A stretch of 11,004 nt of DNA, taken from positions 1 to 11,004 of the forward strand of contig JBLFZF010000097.1 in NCBI GenBank assembly GCA_047610145.1, in the 5' to 3' direction. Shown here piece after piece: positions 1-5,436 of the stretch. Below the pieces are notes generated by a model. It saw only the letters and a program-made list of their open reading frames with translations. It was not told the origin of the DNA and did not search any database. The stretch is from CAJXZP01 sp047610145. GTDB lineage: Bacteria; Bacteroidota; Bacteroidia; Flavobacteriales_G; Salibacteraceae. Each line of letters opens with the position of its first letter. The stretch's first letter is position 1. A program made the position numbers and the translations under genes.

Positions 1-302
1 AAATAGGTGCCATAACCCGTAGGAACATTTTCTTGAAAAGTGCCTTCATACCAAGAACTATCTTGATATACAATTTTGCCAAAGCCATGAGCGAGATCAA
101 ACAAAAACTCACCGGTGTACACCAAGTCACTTTTTGTCAACGTTCCGGTAACACGTTTTCCGTTTACAAAGTCACCCTCAAACACGTATCCACAATCGCA
201 AGAGAATTTCCCGTATCCATTAAAACAATCACCTTCAATGCATTGAGAAAAAACACATTGGGAAACCATTAGAAGGAAAATAAACGTAATTTTTTTTTTC
301 AT
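1..302 (-). CDS. Secreted MORN-repeat protein, N-terminal part (cut by left edge)
   Basis: Reading the minus strand from the ATG at 302-300 gives 100 uninterrupted codons to the window edge. Residues 1-19 form a signal peptide: three lysines, a hydrophobic run, then a V-F-S|Q site typical of this phylum. The rest has MORN-like repeats. Y62-x-G-x-F66 is followed by H72-G-F-G75, and Y85-E-G-T-F89 by G96-Y-G-T-Y100; a weaker unit is F41-E-G-D-F45. Cysteines cluster early (C16, C21, C26, C35, C37), so disulfides in the mature protein are possible. There is no lipobox. MORN repeats are short beta-hairpin units that often serve as scaffolds; no enzymatic role can be read here. The start is followed by ten A's (290-299 on the plus strand), a slippery tract. 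The gene is divergent from the HEPN-like gene across 73 bp. The frame and repeats are clear; total length and partners are not visible. Confidence 0.8.
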   Translation of the reverse strand, partial: MKKKITFIFLLMVSQCVFSQCIEGDCFNGYGKFSCDCGYVFEGDFVNGKRVTGTLTKSDLVYTGEFLFDLAHGFGKIVYQDSSWYEGTFQENVPTGYGTY

Positions 303-337
303 GGCTCTATAGTGTAATAACGGGACTAAATTATAAT

Positions 338-345
338 TAAGTTTG
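338..345 (+). promoter_or_regulatory. Putative -7 promoter element for the HEPN-like gene
   Basis: TAAGTTTG matches the Bacteroidota primary sigma -7 consensus TAnnTTTG exactly. It lies 30 bases before the ATG at 376, giving a predicted leader of about 25 nt. I see no good TTTG box 19-21 bases upstream, so support rests on the -7 element and its position in the divergent intergenic region. Confidence 0.45.
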
Positions 346-375
346 TAACGCACACACTTGGTCAACATGTAGATT

Positions 376-1152
376 ATGGATATTCGACAAACCTTATTAG
401 ATACAGAAATGATTTTAAAAGATTTTATTTCTATGATTATCTCTGAAAACTGGGGGAAAAACTGGATGTCGGAAAGTGGATTATCTACAGAACGACTTAA
501 AGAGTTAAATCAAACCCGGCTAGAATACGAAGAAGAATTTAATCCACTTACTACGGAAGGCAGGTTGTTGAATTACTGCAATTTTCTAGATTTAAGTACG
601 ATTATAAACACCCATTGGAATAACCAGTTTGAGGTAGCCTTTGGCGAATTTGATAATTTAAAGGCCTACTTGAAAACATTACAAAAATTTCAAAACCCAG
701 ATGCATTTAATCGGCCTTTACTAAGCTTTCAAAAACATTTTATTTTGGGGGTAACAGGAACTATACGAAATAATATAGCGGTATACAGAACATGGAAGGA
801 AGTGGGAAAGAATGGTTTTCCAATAATTGATTCAGTGCAAGATAATTTCGCTAACCTATGGACAATGGGCTCCCCCAAAAAACTGCGTACTCAGTTATCC
901 TTATCGGTTGGTGATACACTTGAATTTATTGTTTTAGGGTCACATCCAGAGGATTTAGAACTAGAATATCGCTTATTTCGTCAGAAATGGCAAGGTGGAA
1001 ATGTTATTCAATACCAAATTAAACAAAGTGATTTGGGTAAGGATATTTCTTTCCATATTGGAATTAAAGGGAAACAAAAGCACCATGCCTATCCATTAGG
1101 GTATGATGATAAAGTAACTTTTGAATATACCATTTTACCATCCAGCACTTAA
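376..1152 (+). CDS. Swt1-type HEPN-like domain protein with C-terminal beta-rich domain
   Basis: This is a 258-residue protein without signal peptide or membrane segment, so probably cytoplasmic. Residues 1-140 resemble the Swt1-type HEPN helical domain: an N-terminal helix ending in N-W-G-K-N-W, a charged helix with N-Q-T-R-L, a segment L-L-N-Y-C-N-F-L-D-L with T-H-W shortly after, and finally G-T-I-R131-N-N-I-A-V136. HEPN ribonucleases normally carry R-x4-6-H here (often RNxxAH). The arginine and asparagine remain but V136 stands where histidine is expected, so RNase activity may be lost. Residues about 165-258 are predicted beta-rich (S-V-G-D-T-L-E-F-I-V and later strands), possibly an Ig-like or binding fold I cannot name. 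The ATG at 376 was chosen for its position after the promoter-like element; there is no Shine-Dalgarno sequence. No toxin or antitoxin partner is adjacent. The coding call is firm; the HEPN assignment rests on motif recognition alone. Confidence 0.7.
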   Translation: MDIRQTLLDTEMILKDFISMIISENWGKNWMSESGLSTERLKELNQTRLEYEEEFNPLTTEGRLLNYCNFLDLSTIINTHWNNQFEVAFGEFDNLKAYLKTLQKFQNPDAFNRPLLSFQKHFILGVTGTIRNNIAVYRTWKEVGKNGFPIIDSVQDNFANLWTMGSPKKLRTQLSLSVGDTLEFIVLGSHPEDLELEYRLFRQKWQGGNVIQYQIKQSDLGKDISFHIGIKGKQKHHAYPLGYDDKVTFEYTILPSST

Positions 1153-1185
1153 ATTTAGCTTTTAGTGCGAGTAGTTTGTGCTGGA
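1141..1185. repeat. Inverted repeat with alternative inner hairpin at the end of the HEPN-like gene
   Basis: TCCAGCAC (1141-1148) is perfectly complementary to GTGCTGGA (1178-1185). GCACT (1145-1149) can instead pair with AGTGC (1164-1168), so the two foldings exclude each other. The repeat overlaps the stop codon. No T-run follows, so it is not a canonical terminator; it may protect the mRNA 3' end or have no function. Confidence 0.3.
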
Positions 1186-1202
1186 AATGTGTCTGTTTAG
1201 CC

Positions 1203-1328
1203 CTATGAAACCCAAAGGTTAAATTGCATTTTAACTCCGGTAATATCCGCTCGGTTCTTGATTACATAAACGTAGCTTATACCCAAATAAAAGAGGCCAT
1301 ATACTCTTCTAATGACCAGAGACTTGTT
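1203..1328 (-). pseudogene. Possible relic of the C-terminal end of an outer-membrane beta-barrel gene
   Basis: The minus strand holds 41 open codons between an in-frame TAA (1331-1329) and a TAG (1205-1203). There is no plausible start codon near the upstream end. The encoded peptide alternates polar and hydrophobic residues, as in G-I-S-Y-V-Y-V-I and V-K-M-Q-F-N-L-W-V-S just before the stop. That is how many Bacteroidota outer-membrane barrels end. Nine T's just upstream on the minus strand could mark a frameshift, but I could not follow a convincing frame beyond them. It may be chance; this is a weak call. Confidence 0.2.
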
Positions 1329-1401
1329 TTAAAAAAAAAGTCAGTTAAACTAAATACTCATAAAACAATAGCCAAGCTTACAGCCTAATGCCATATTGAA
1401 T

Positions 1402-1423
1402 TGTAAGAAAACTATTTCTTACA
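1402..1423. terminator. Hairpin between convergent genes, possible terminator
   Basis: TGTAAGAAA (1402-1410) and TTTCTTACA (1415-1423) form a perfect 9-bp stem with a 4-base loop. It lies 22 bases beyond the stop of the minus-strand amidotransferase gene and between two convergent genes, where a terminator is expected. The stem is AT-rich and neither side has a long T-run, so intrinsic termination would be weak. Confidence 0.35.
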
Positions 1424-1444
1424 CATATGAATAAATGATGCATA

Positions 1445-2008
1445 TCACTTTAGATTAACCCAATTTTTTAATGTTTGATGTCCGAAACCTGTCATAATAG
1501 ACTCTGGGTGATACTGTAACCCATATATTGGATGTGTATCATGCGCTATGGCCATAACTATTTGATCCTGGTCTTTGGCTAAACAACGAAAACATTTAGG
1601 CAAGCTATTTACATAAACTCCCCATGAATGATATAAGCCTACCGTAATCTTACTTGGAACTCCTTCAAAAAAAACGTCTTTTATTACATTTATTTCTTTC
1701 GTCAAACCATGTCTAACAGGCATCATATTAACCAATTCGCCTCCAAAAAACTCGACAATAGCTTGAAAACCTAAACATATTCCTAAAATTGGAATTTTTG
1801 AATGATACATTTTAATCAAATCCATCAACTGACCTGCTTCATTTGGTAAAGCTGGACCTGGAGAAATAATTATTTTATCGAAAGATGCAACATCAGTTAG
1901 GTTAATAGAGTCATTACGACACACTACCAATTCATTTACTAATGGCTCCACATAATGAACCAAGTTATACGTGAATGAATCATAGTTATCAATTAGCAGA
2001 ATCCGCAT
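1445..2008 (-). CDS. Class I glutamine amidotransferase, PabA/TrpG type
   Basis: The product (187 residues from M-R-I-L-L-I-D-N-Y-D-S) has the usual length and layout of the glutamine-hydrolysing subunit of aminodeoxychorismate or anthranilate synthase. It releases ammonia from glutamine for a chorismate-binding partner (PabB or TrpE) in folate or tryptophan synthesis, in the cytoplasm. Visible signatures are D-N-Y-D-S-F-T-Y-N (7-15), the oxyanion region S-P-G-P (49-52), the nucleophile C78 in G-I-C-L-G, H127-S-W, and H167 and E169 in H-P-E-S. Two positions are unusual: F81 where LGHQ is common, and A53 where SPGPG is common. An upstream TTG (2044) could extend the frame by 12 residues, but the family always begins at this methionine and the TTG lies in a promoter-like box. 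No trp or pab gene adjoins, so PabA and TrpG, or a shared subunit, cannot be separated from context. Confidence 0.88.
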   Translation of the reverse strand: MRILLIDNYDSFTYNLVHYVEPLVNELVVCRNDSINLTDVASFDKIIISPGPALPNEAGQLMDLIKMYHSKIPILGICLGFQAIVEFFGGELVNMMPVRHGLTKEINVIKDVFFEGVPSKITVGLYHSWGVYVNSLPKCFRCLAKDQDQIVMAIAHDTHPIYGLQYHPESIMTGFGHQTLKNWVNLK

Positions 2009-2012
2009 AATG

Positions 2013-2044
2013 CAAAGGAAACAAACTAATCGCATCTGAAACAA
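2013..2044 (-). promoter_or_regulatory. Putative promoter of the amidotransferase gene, nearly leaderless
   Basis: On the minus strand TTG (2044-2042) is followed after 21 bases by TTCCTTTG (2020-2013). This is one mismatch from TAnnTTTG, with spacing right for a Bacteroidota -33/-7 promoter. Transcription would start about five bases further on, at or next to the ATG at 2008, giving a leaderless or nearly leaderless mRNA. The -7 mismatch lowers confidence. Confidence 0.35.
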
Positions 2045-2146
2045 GATTCTAGATAAGTTTAAAAATTGTTAATGATTTTTATTTTTTAAAGTACAAAAGA
2101 AAAAAACAGTAATTTCACATCGCCTAACAAACGTAAAATCAATAAT

Positions 2147-2500
2147 ATGAAAGCTTTATTTTCACTCCTCCTAGGTTTTATCGCAATTGGATTAAACACA
2201 TTAGCATCTGACCCAGCTAAAACTAATGAATACTTTATTTGTCACTTTAATTCTGAAGTTACCAAGTCAGAACTCACTGAGCTAACCCAACAAGGATTTA
2301 AAATCATGGAGAAAGATAGTACTGCTACCGTAGTATATGTAATTTCAAAAACATCGAACGCTTTCTTTACTGCGGCATTAAAAAACAAGATGGAAATGCT
2401 TATTAAAGTAGATCAATATGGCAATAGGGTTCAAGTTAAAACACGAATTGAAGAACAAAACTCCCTAGAGTTTTTTAAATTATTTTTTAATTTCATCTAA
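2147..2500 (+). CDS. Small exported protein with C-terminal LFFNFI motif (paralogue 1)
   Basis: This 117-residue protein belongs to no family I recognise. Residues 1-20 look like a cleavable signal peptide (lysine, hydrophobic core, N-T-L-A|S), so the mature part of about 97 residues should cross the inner membrane. The mature part begins with Y29-F-I-C-H-F-N-S-E-V-T39, has a predicted amphipathic helix, a V-V-Y-V-I strand (62-66) and a second helix, and ends in E-F-F-K-L-F-F-N-F-I117. The core pattern and the final LFFNFI recur in the protein encoded at 2774-3115, so the two are probable paralogues. C32 is not conserved between them. The ATG at 2147 has no Shine-Dalgarno sequence, as is usual in this phylum. 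The gene is divergent from the amidotransferase gene and followed by a strong terminator, so it is probably transcribed alone. I saw no clear promoter for it. Confidence 0.75.
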   Translation: MKALFSLLLGFIAIGLNTLASDPAKTNEYFICHFNSEVTKSELTELTQQGFKIMEKDSTATVVYVISKTSNAFFTAALKNKMEMLIKVDQYGNRVQVKTRIEEQNSLEFFKLFFNFI

Positions 2501-2529
2501 TTGTTTACCTCACCATTTTTTAGAATTTT

Positions 2530-2551
2530 AAGCGGCTTTGCCGCTTTTTTT
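2530..2551 (+). terminator. Rho-independent terminator after paralogue 1
   Basis: AAGCGGC (2530-2536), a TTT loop and GCCGCTT (2540-2546) form a GC-rich stem that runs into seven T's (2545-2551). It lies 29 bases after the stop codon. It separates the two LFFNFI genes transcriptionally. Confidence 0.88.
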
Positions 2552-2679
2552 ACGTCTAATAATATTATTATCCATTTATTATCAATATGTTAACCTATAA
2601 AAACGCCTATTTACAGCTTGCCACTAACCCATTACTATTTACCATTCATACCAATTACTATAAAAATACACTACCATGT

Positions 2680-2712
2680 TTTGCATAGTACCTTCTTTTA
2701 GACATATATTTG
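2680..2712 (+). promoter_or_regulatory. Strong Bacteroidota-type promoter of the LFFNFI-PadR-PspC operon
   Basis: TTTG (2680-2683), a 21-base spacer and TATATTTG (2705-2712) match the -33/-7 consensus TTTG-N19-21-TAnnTTTG exactly. The start of transcription is expected near 2717, leaving a leader of about 57 nt before the ATG at 2774. Confidence 0.75.
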
Positions 2713-2716
2713 CATA

Positions 2717-2759
2717 ACCAATTAATAGCTATAGCAGAATACTATATGAATTGATTGGT
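2717..2759 (+). promoter_or_regulatory. Predicted 5' leader hairpin
   Basis: Ten pairs including one G-U join 2717-2726 to 2750-2759 (ACCAAU... with ...AUUGGU). Inside, after a 3x3 internal loop, UAUAG (2730-2734) pairs with CUAUA (2742-2746) around a 7-base loop. The outer stem begins almost exactly at the predicted transcription start and ends 14 bases before the ATG. It could stabilise the 5' end or tune translation, or part of it could be an operator for a dimeric repressor. No known riboswitch class is recognised. Confidence 0.4.
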
Positions 2760-2773
2760 CTAAACAAAAAACA

Positions 2774-3115
2774 ATGAAAACAGCACTTATTATTATCACC
2801 ACTATCCTTCTTTACAGTATTTCATTAAATGCTAATACTAATAACTTCTCCCACTACTACATATCCGAGTTTAATGAAGAAATTACGGAAGTGGATCTCT
2901 ACAACTTACAAAAAGAGGTAGGGCAAATACTAACCAAAAACCCATTTGGTAAGCACATTTATATAGAATCAGTTATAGCTAACGGGATATCCAAAGTAGT
3001 CATAAAAAAGCTAAAAAAAATAACCCCTAGTACCCCTTCTAATAATCACCAAAAGGAAAATGAATCAAAAGGAAAATCGCCTCAATTATTTCAGCTGTTT
3101 TTCAATTTCATTTAA
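2774..3115 (+). CDS. Small exported protein with C-terminal LFFNFI motif (paralogue 2)
   Basis: This 113-residue protein is a paralogue of the one encoded at 2147-2500. Residues 1-20 are a signal peptide (K2, hydrophobic stretch, S-L-N-A|N). The mature part has Y28-Y-I-S-E-F-N-E-E-I-T38, aligning with the same segment of paralogue 1, then a helix, an H-I-Y-I-E strand (61-65) and a lysine-rich helix. A polar, probably disordered stretch rich in Ser, Pro, Asn and Lys (about 84-103) leads to the end L-F-Q-L-F-F-N-F-I113. No enzyme motif is visible. It has its own promoter and leader hairpin, and the PadR gene follows after 28 bp with no terminator, so the two are probably co-transcribed. An envelope role tied to the PadR-PspC pair is inferred from this arrangement only. 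Confidence 0.75.
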   Translation: MKTALIIITTILLYSISLNANTNNFSHYYISEFNEEITEVDLYNLQKEVGQILTKNPFGKHIYIESVIANGISKVVIKKLKKITPSTPSNNHQKENESKGKSPQLFQLFFNFI

Positions 3116-3143
3116 AAGTTATTCATAATAAAATATTAATTGC

Positions 3144-3476
3144 ATGAAGATAGAAAACACCAAAGCACAAATGCGAAAAGGGGTTTTAGAGTATTGCATC
3201 TTATTGTTTATTAAAGACAATGAATTGTATCCTTCAGAAATAATTTCGAAACTTAAAGAGTCGAAACTTATTGTTGTAGAAGGCACACTCTATCCTCTTC
3301 TCACCCGATTAAAAAACGCGGGAATCCTCACCTATAGGTGGGAAGAATCTACATCTGGACCGCCAAGAAAGTACTATAGTTTAACTCCTATTGGAGAAAC
3401 TTTCACCAGCGAATTATCCAATACCTGGAACGCACTTGAAAAAGCAGTAAAGTCTGCTCAAAAACAAAGTAAATAA
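3144..3476 (+). CDS. PadR-family transcriptional repressor
   Basis: This 110-residue winged-helix protein is of the short PadR type that accompanies PspC genes in Flavobacteriales. The N-terminal part has M10-R-K-G-V-L-E-Y-C-I-L, as in PadR proteins. G47-T-L-Y-P-L-L-T-R-L56 is the signature recognition-helix segment, and S71-G-P-P-R-K-Y-Y78 is the wing hairpin. A helix from about residue 85 to 105 would give the dimer contact. PadR proteins bind operators as dimers and usually repress their own operon until a ligand or stress releases them; the ligand is unknown here. The gene lies 28 bp after paralogue 2 and 19 bp before the PspC gene, so autoregulation of the operon promoter at 2680-2712 is the natural inference. 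The start codon gives the usual family N-terminus. Confidence 0.9.
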   Translation: MKIENTKAQMRKGVLEYCILLFIKDNELYPSEIISKLKESKLIVVEGTLYPLLTRLKNAGILTYRWEESTSGPPRKYYSLTPIGETFTSELSNTWNALEKAVKSAQKQSK

Positions 3477-3495
3477 CCTGACAATTATTTAAAAG

Positions 3496-5211
3496 ATGAA
3501 AAAGACATTAACAATTAATTTAGGTGGACTTGTTTTTAACATAGACGATGACGCTTTCGTAGTATTAAAAAACTATTTAGATACCATTAGAGGATATTTC
3601 GACACCTCCGAAGGAAGGGATGAAATAATGACCGACATCGAATCGCGTATTGCAGAGATGCTTACAGAAAAGATGAATGGGGGCAAAGAAGTCATCAACT
3701 CAACAGATATAAATTCGGTAATCGCCATAATGGGACAACCAGAAGATTATCTATCGGAAGATTTGGACGAACAGCCCAATAACTCCTCTCATAACTATTC
3801 AACGAGTAATCAACAACAAACACATGCTAATATAAACAAACGTTTATTTAGAGATACCGACTCTGGTATGCTTGGCGGTGTATGTTCTGGAATATCACAC
3901 TATTTTGGTATTGACCCCATATGGTCTAGGTTAGCTATCGTACTTTCCGTTTTGTTTTTAGGAACAGGAATATTCCTCTATATTATTTTATGGATAATTA
4001 TGCCAGAAGCTAGAACTTCAGCAGAAAAACTATCTATGAAAGGAGAACCAGTTACTTTTGACAATATTGGAAAAACGGTAGAAGAGGAAATAAACAACGT
4101 AAAAAAAAAGCTCAACAATTTAGACGGTAGTCAGGCGCAACATCATGCCCGAAACATCCAAACAGGAGCAGAAAAAATAGGACTATTTATTTTGAGTATC
4201 TTCAAATTTGCAATAAAGGCTGTGGCAAAGATACTCGGATTCTTTTTCATAATATTTGGAGGTATTCTATTATTCACCCTGATTTTCGGGACATTCACAC
4301 CATTAAACAACTTATTCTTTGATGCAGGCGGAAATCAAATAGGATATAACATAATGGAGTTTTCTCAAGTCCTATTCCCTTCTGGTACTGATTTCTGGTT
4401 ATTAATTATTGGATTTGTTTTATTAGTTGGAATACCATTTCTAGCATTAGTAATTGCTGGTTTTGCTTTATTATTTGGACTCAGACCACCAAAATATACT
4501 GGCATCGCAATGGCAGCCATATGGGTACTTGGAATGATTTTAACGGCAGTTGGTGGTTTACGAACCGGAGTAGAGTTTAACAAAGACTCCTCTATTTCTG
4601 AAGTAATTCAAGTCAATGAAACTGGCTCAGATACCTTGTATTTTGATATTCTAGATAATAAAGGATTAGTTAGGAAGAATGTAATGAGCTCTGGTGATTT
4701 TGAATTCTTACAATTAAAAGAGGGTGTTTTAACACTTGATGGAATTGAAGTAAACGTACTTTCTACAAATTCAAGCTTTGCAGAACTAGAAATTATTAGA
4801 GAAGCTAAGGGAAATAGTTTTGAAAAAGCCGATCGTTTAGCTTCTTCCATTGTTTTTAATACTACAATAGACTCTAATATTATAAAAATAGATCCTTATT
4901 TTCAGTTAGATAAAGGTGACAAATGGAGAGGTCAAGAAATAAAAGTTAACTTATACCTGCCTAATGGCAAAACCATTTTTATTCCAAAAAGTTATAAGTA
5001 CCTCATCTATGACATTAAGAATTATCATGATACTTACGACAGAAATATGGTTAATATGTATTGGACAATGACCGACTCTGGGCTAGTGTCGCCAAAACTT
5101 ATGAAAAGAGAAAAATTAAATAGGTTAAATTCTCAACGTGAACCCGAATTGGAAAAGTTGGAATTGATAATCACAGATGGCGAAGAAGAACATTCTATTG
5201 TAATTCATTAA
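3496..5211 (+). CDS. PspC-domain multi-pass membrane protein
   Basis: This is a 571-residue inner-membrane protein. Residues 1-90 are the cytoplasmic N-terminal region usual in Bacteroidota homologues (L-G-G-L-V-F-N-I-D-D-D-A-F; R-D-E-I-M-T-D-I-E-S-R-I-A-E). The PspC domain covers about 116-172: R116-L-F-R-D, G-M-L-G-G-V-C-S-G-I, Y-F-G-I-D-P-I-W, then a membrane segment ending W-I-I-M-P. A charged, coiled-coil-prone stretch follows (about 190-207). Further membrane segments lie near 246-267, 300-328 (perhaps two) and 336-355. The C-terminal part from about 360 is a soluble, beta-rich domain with R478-G-Q-E-I-K-V-N-L-Y-L-P489, resembling related flavobacterial proteins. In enterobacteria PspC takes part in the phage-shock response to membrane damage; the Bacteroidota form has no PspA/B partners here, so a membrane-stress role is inferred. 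It is the last gene before a terminator, 19 bp after the PadR gene. Confidence 0.88.
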   Translation: MKKTLTINLGGLVFNIDDDAFVVLKNYLDTIRGYFDTSEGRDEIMTDIESRIAEMLTEKMNGGKEVINSTDINSVIAIMGQPEDYLSEDLDEQPNNSSHNYSTSNQQQTHANINKRLFRDTDSGMLGGVCSGISHYFGIDPIWSRLAIVLSVLFLGTGIFLYIILWIIMPEARTSAEKLSMKGEPVTFDNIGKTVEEEINNVKKKLNNLDGSQAQHHARNIQTGAEKIGLFILSIFKFAIKAVAKILGFFFIIFGGILLFTLIFGTFTPLNNLFFDAGGNQIGYNIMEFSQVLFPSGTDFWLLIIGFVLLVGIPFLALVIAGFALLFGLRPPKYTGIAMAAIWVLGMILTAVGGLRTGVEFNKDSSISEVIQVNETGSDTLYFDILDNKGLVRKNVMSSGDFEFLQLKEGVLTLDGIEVNVLSTNSSFAELEIIREAKGNSFEKADRLASSIVFNTTIDSNIIKIDPYFQLDKGDKWRGQEIKVNLYLPNGKTIFIPKSYKYLIYDIKNYHDTYDRNMVNMYWTMTDSGLVSPKLMKREKLNRLNSQREPELEKLELIITDGEEEHSIVIH

Positions 5212-5245
5212 AATAGAAGATATTAATCCGTAGATCATTTCTGAT

Positions 5246-5284
5246 AAAGAGGAGTTTCAACTGATTGATTCTCCTCTTTTTTTT
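5246..5284 (+). terminator. Rho-independent terminator after the PspC gene
   Basis: AAAGAGGAG (5246-5254) pairs with CTCCTCTTT (5271-5279), and eight T's span 5277-5284. Inside the loop TCAA (5257-5260) can also pair with TTGA (5265-5268). It lies 34 bases after the stop codon and closes the operon. Confidence 0.85.
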
Positions 5285-5376
5285 GATACTTACGTTTCTT
5301 TTTAATCCATTAATTTCTGATGTTTCAAAGAAAATATAAATTTAATAAAATTAACATCTAGGTCATAATCAACCTC

Positions 5377-5406
5377 TTAGTAAGAGTAGAAAATGCATTA
5401 CTTTTG
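5377..5406 (+). promoter_or_regulatory. Promoter of the fused E1 gene
   Basis: TACTTTTG (5399-5406) is an exact TAnnTTTG -7 element. TTAG (5377-5380) lies 18 bases upstream as an imperfect -33 box. Transcription should start near 5411, leaving a leader of about 26 nt before the ATG at 5437. The TTG within this box (5404) is in frame with the gene but is not a credible start codon. Confidence 0.6.
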
Positions 5407-5436
5407 CAGCTCGTAAAACCTATTTTTTTGACGCAA

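Noticed and set aside
33..272. 79-codon plus-strand open frame
   Set aside because: It lies antisense to the MORN-repeat gene, which has a signal peptide and repeat pattern; the plus-strand translation has no recognisable features.
326..333. Minus-strand TAATTTAG as the promoter of the MORN gene
   Set aside because: It has a mismatch in the -7 core and no -33 box; too weak to list.
376..1152. HEPN toxin of a toxin-antitoxin or defence system
   Set aside because: The catalytic histidine is missing, and neither neighbour is a nucleotidyltransferase, antitoxin or defence gene.
1320..1342. AT-only hairpin GACTT...AAGTC around a poly-A tract, as a minus-strand terminator
   Set aside because: The stem is short and A/T-rich, and the T-run lies within it rather than after it; homopolymer pairing explains it.
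2128..2135. Perfect minus-strand -7 box TACGTTTG, possible alternative promoter of the amidotransferase gene
   Set aside because: No TTTG or TTG lies 19-21 bases upstream on the minus strand, and it would give a leader of more than 100 nt; the closer promoter has correctly spaced boxes. Kept only as an alternative.
4365..4850. Two minus-strand open frames of 72 and 80 codons
   Set aside because: Both are antisense to the PspC-domain gene, with no start context and no recognisable motifs.
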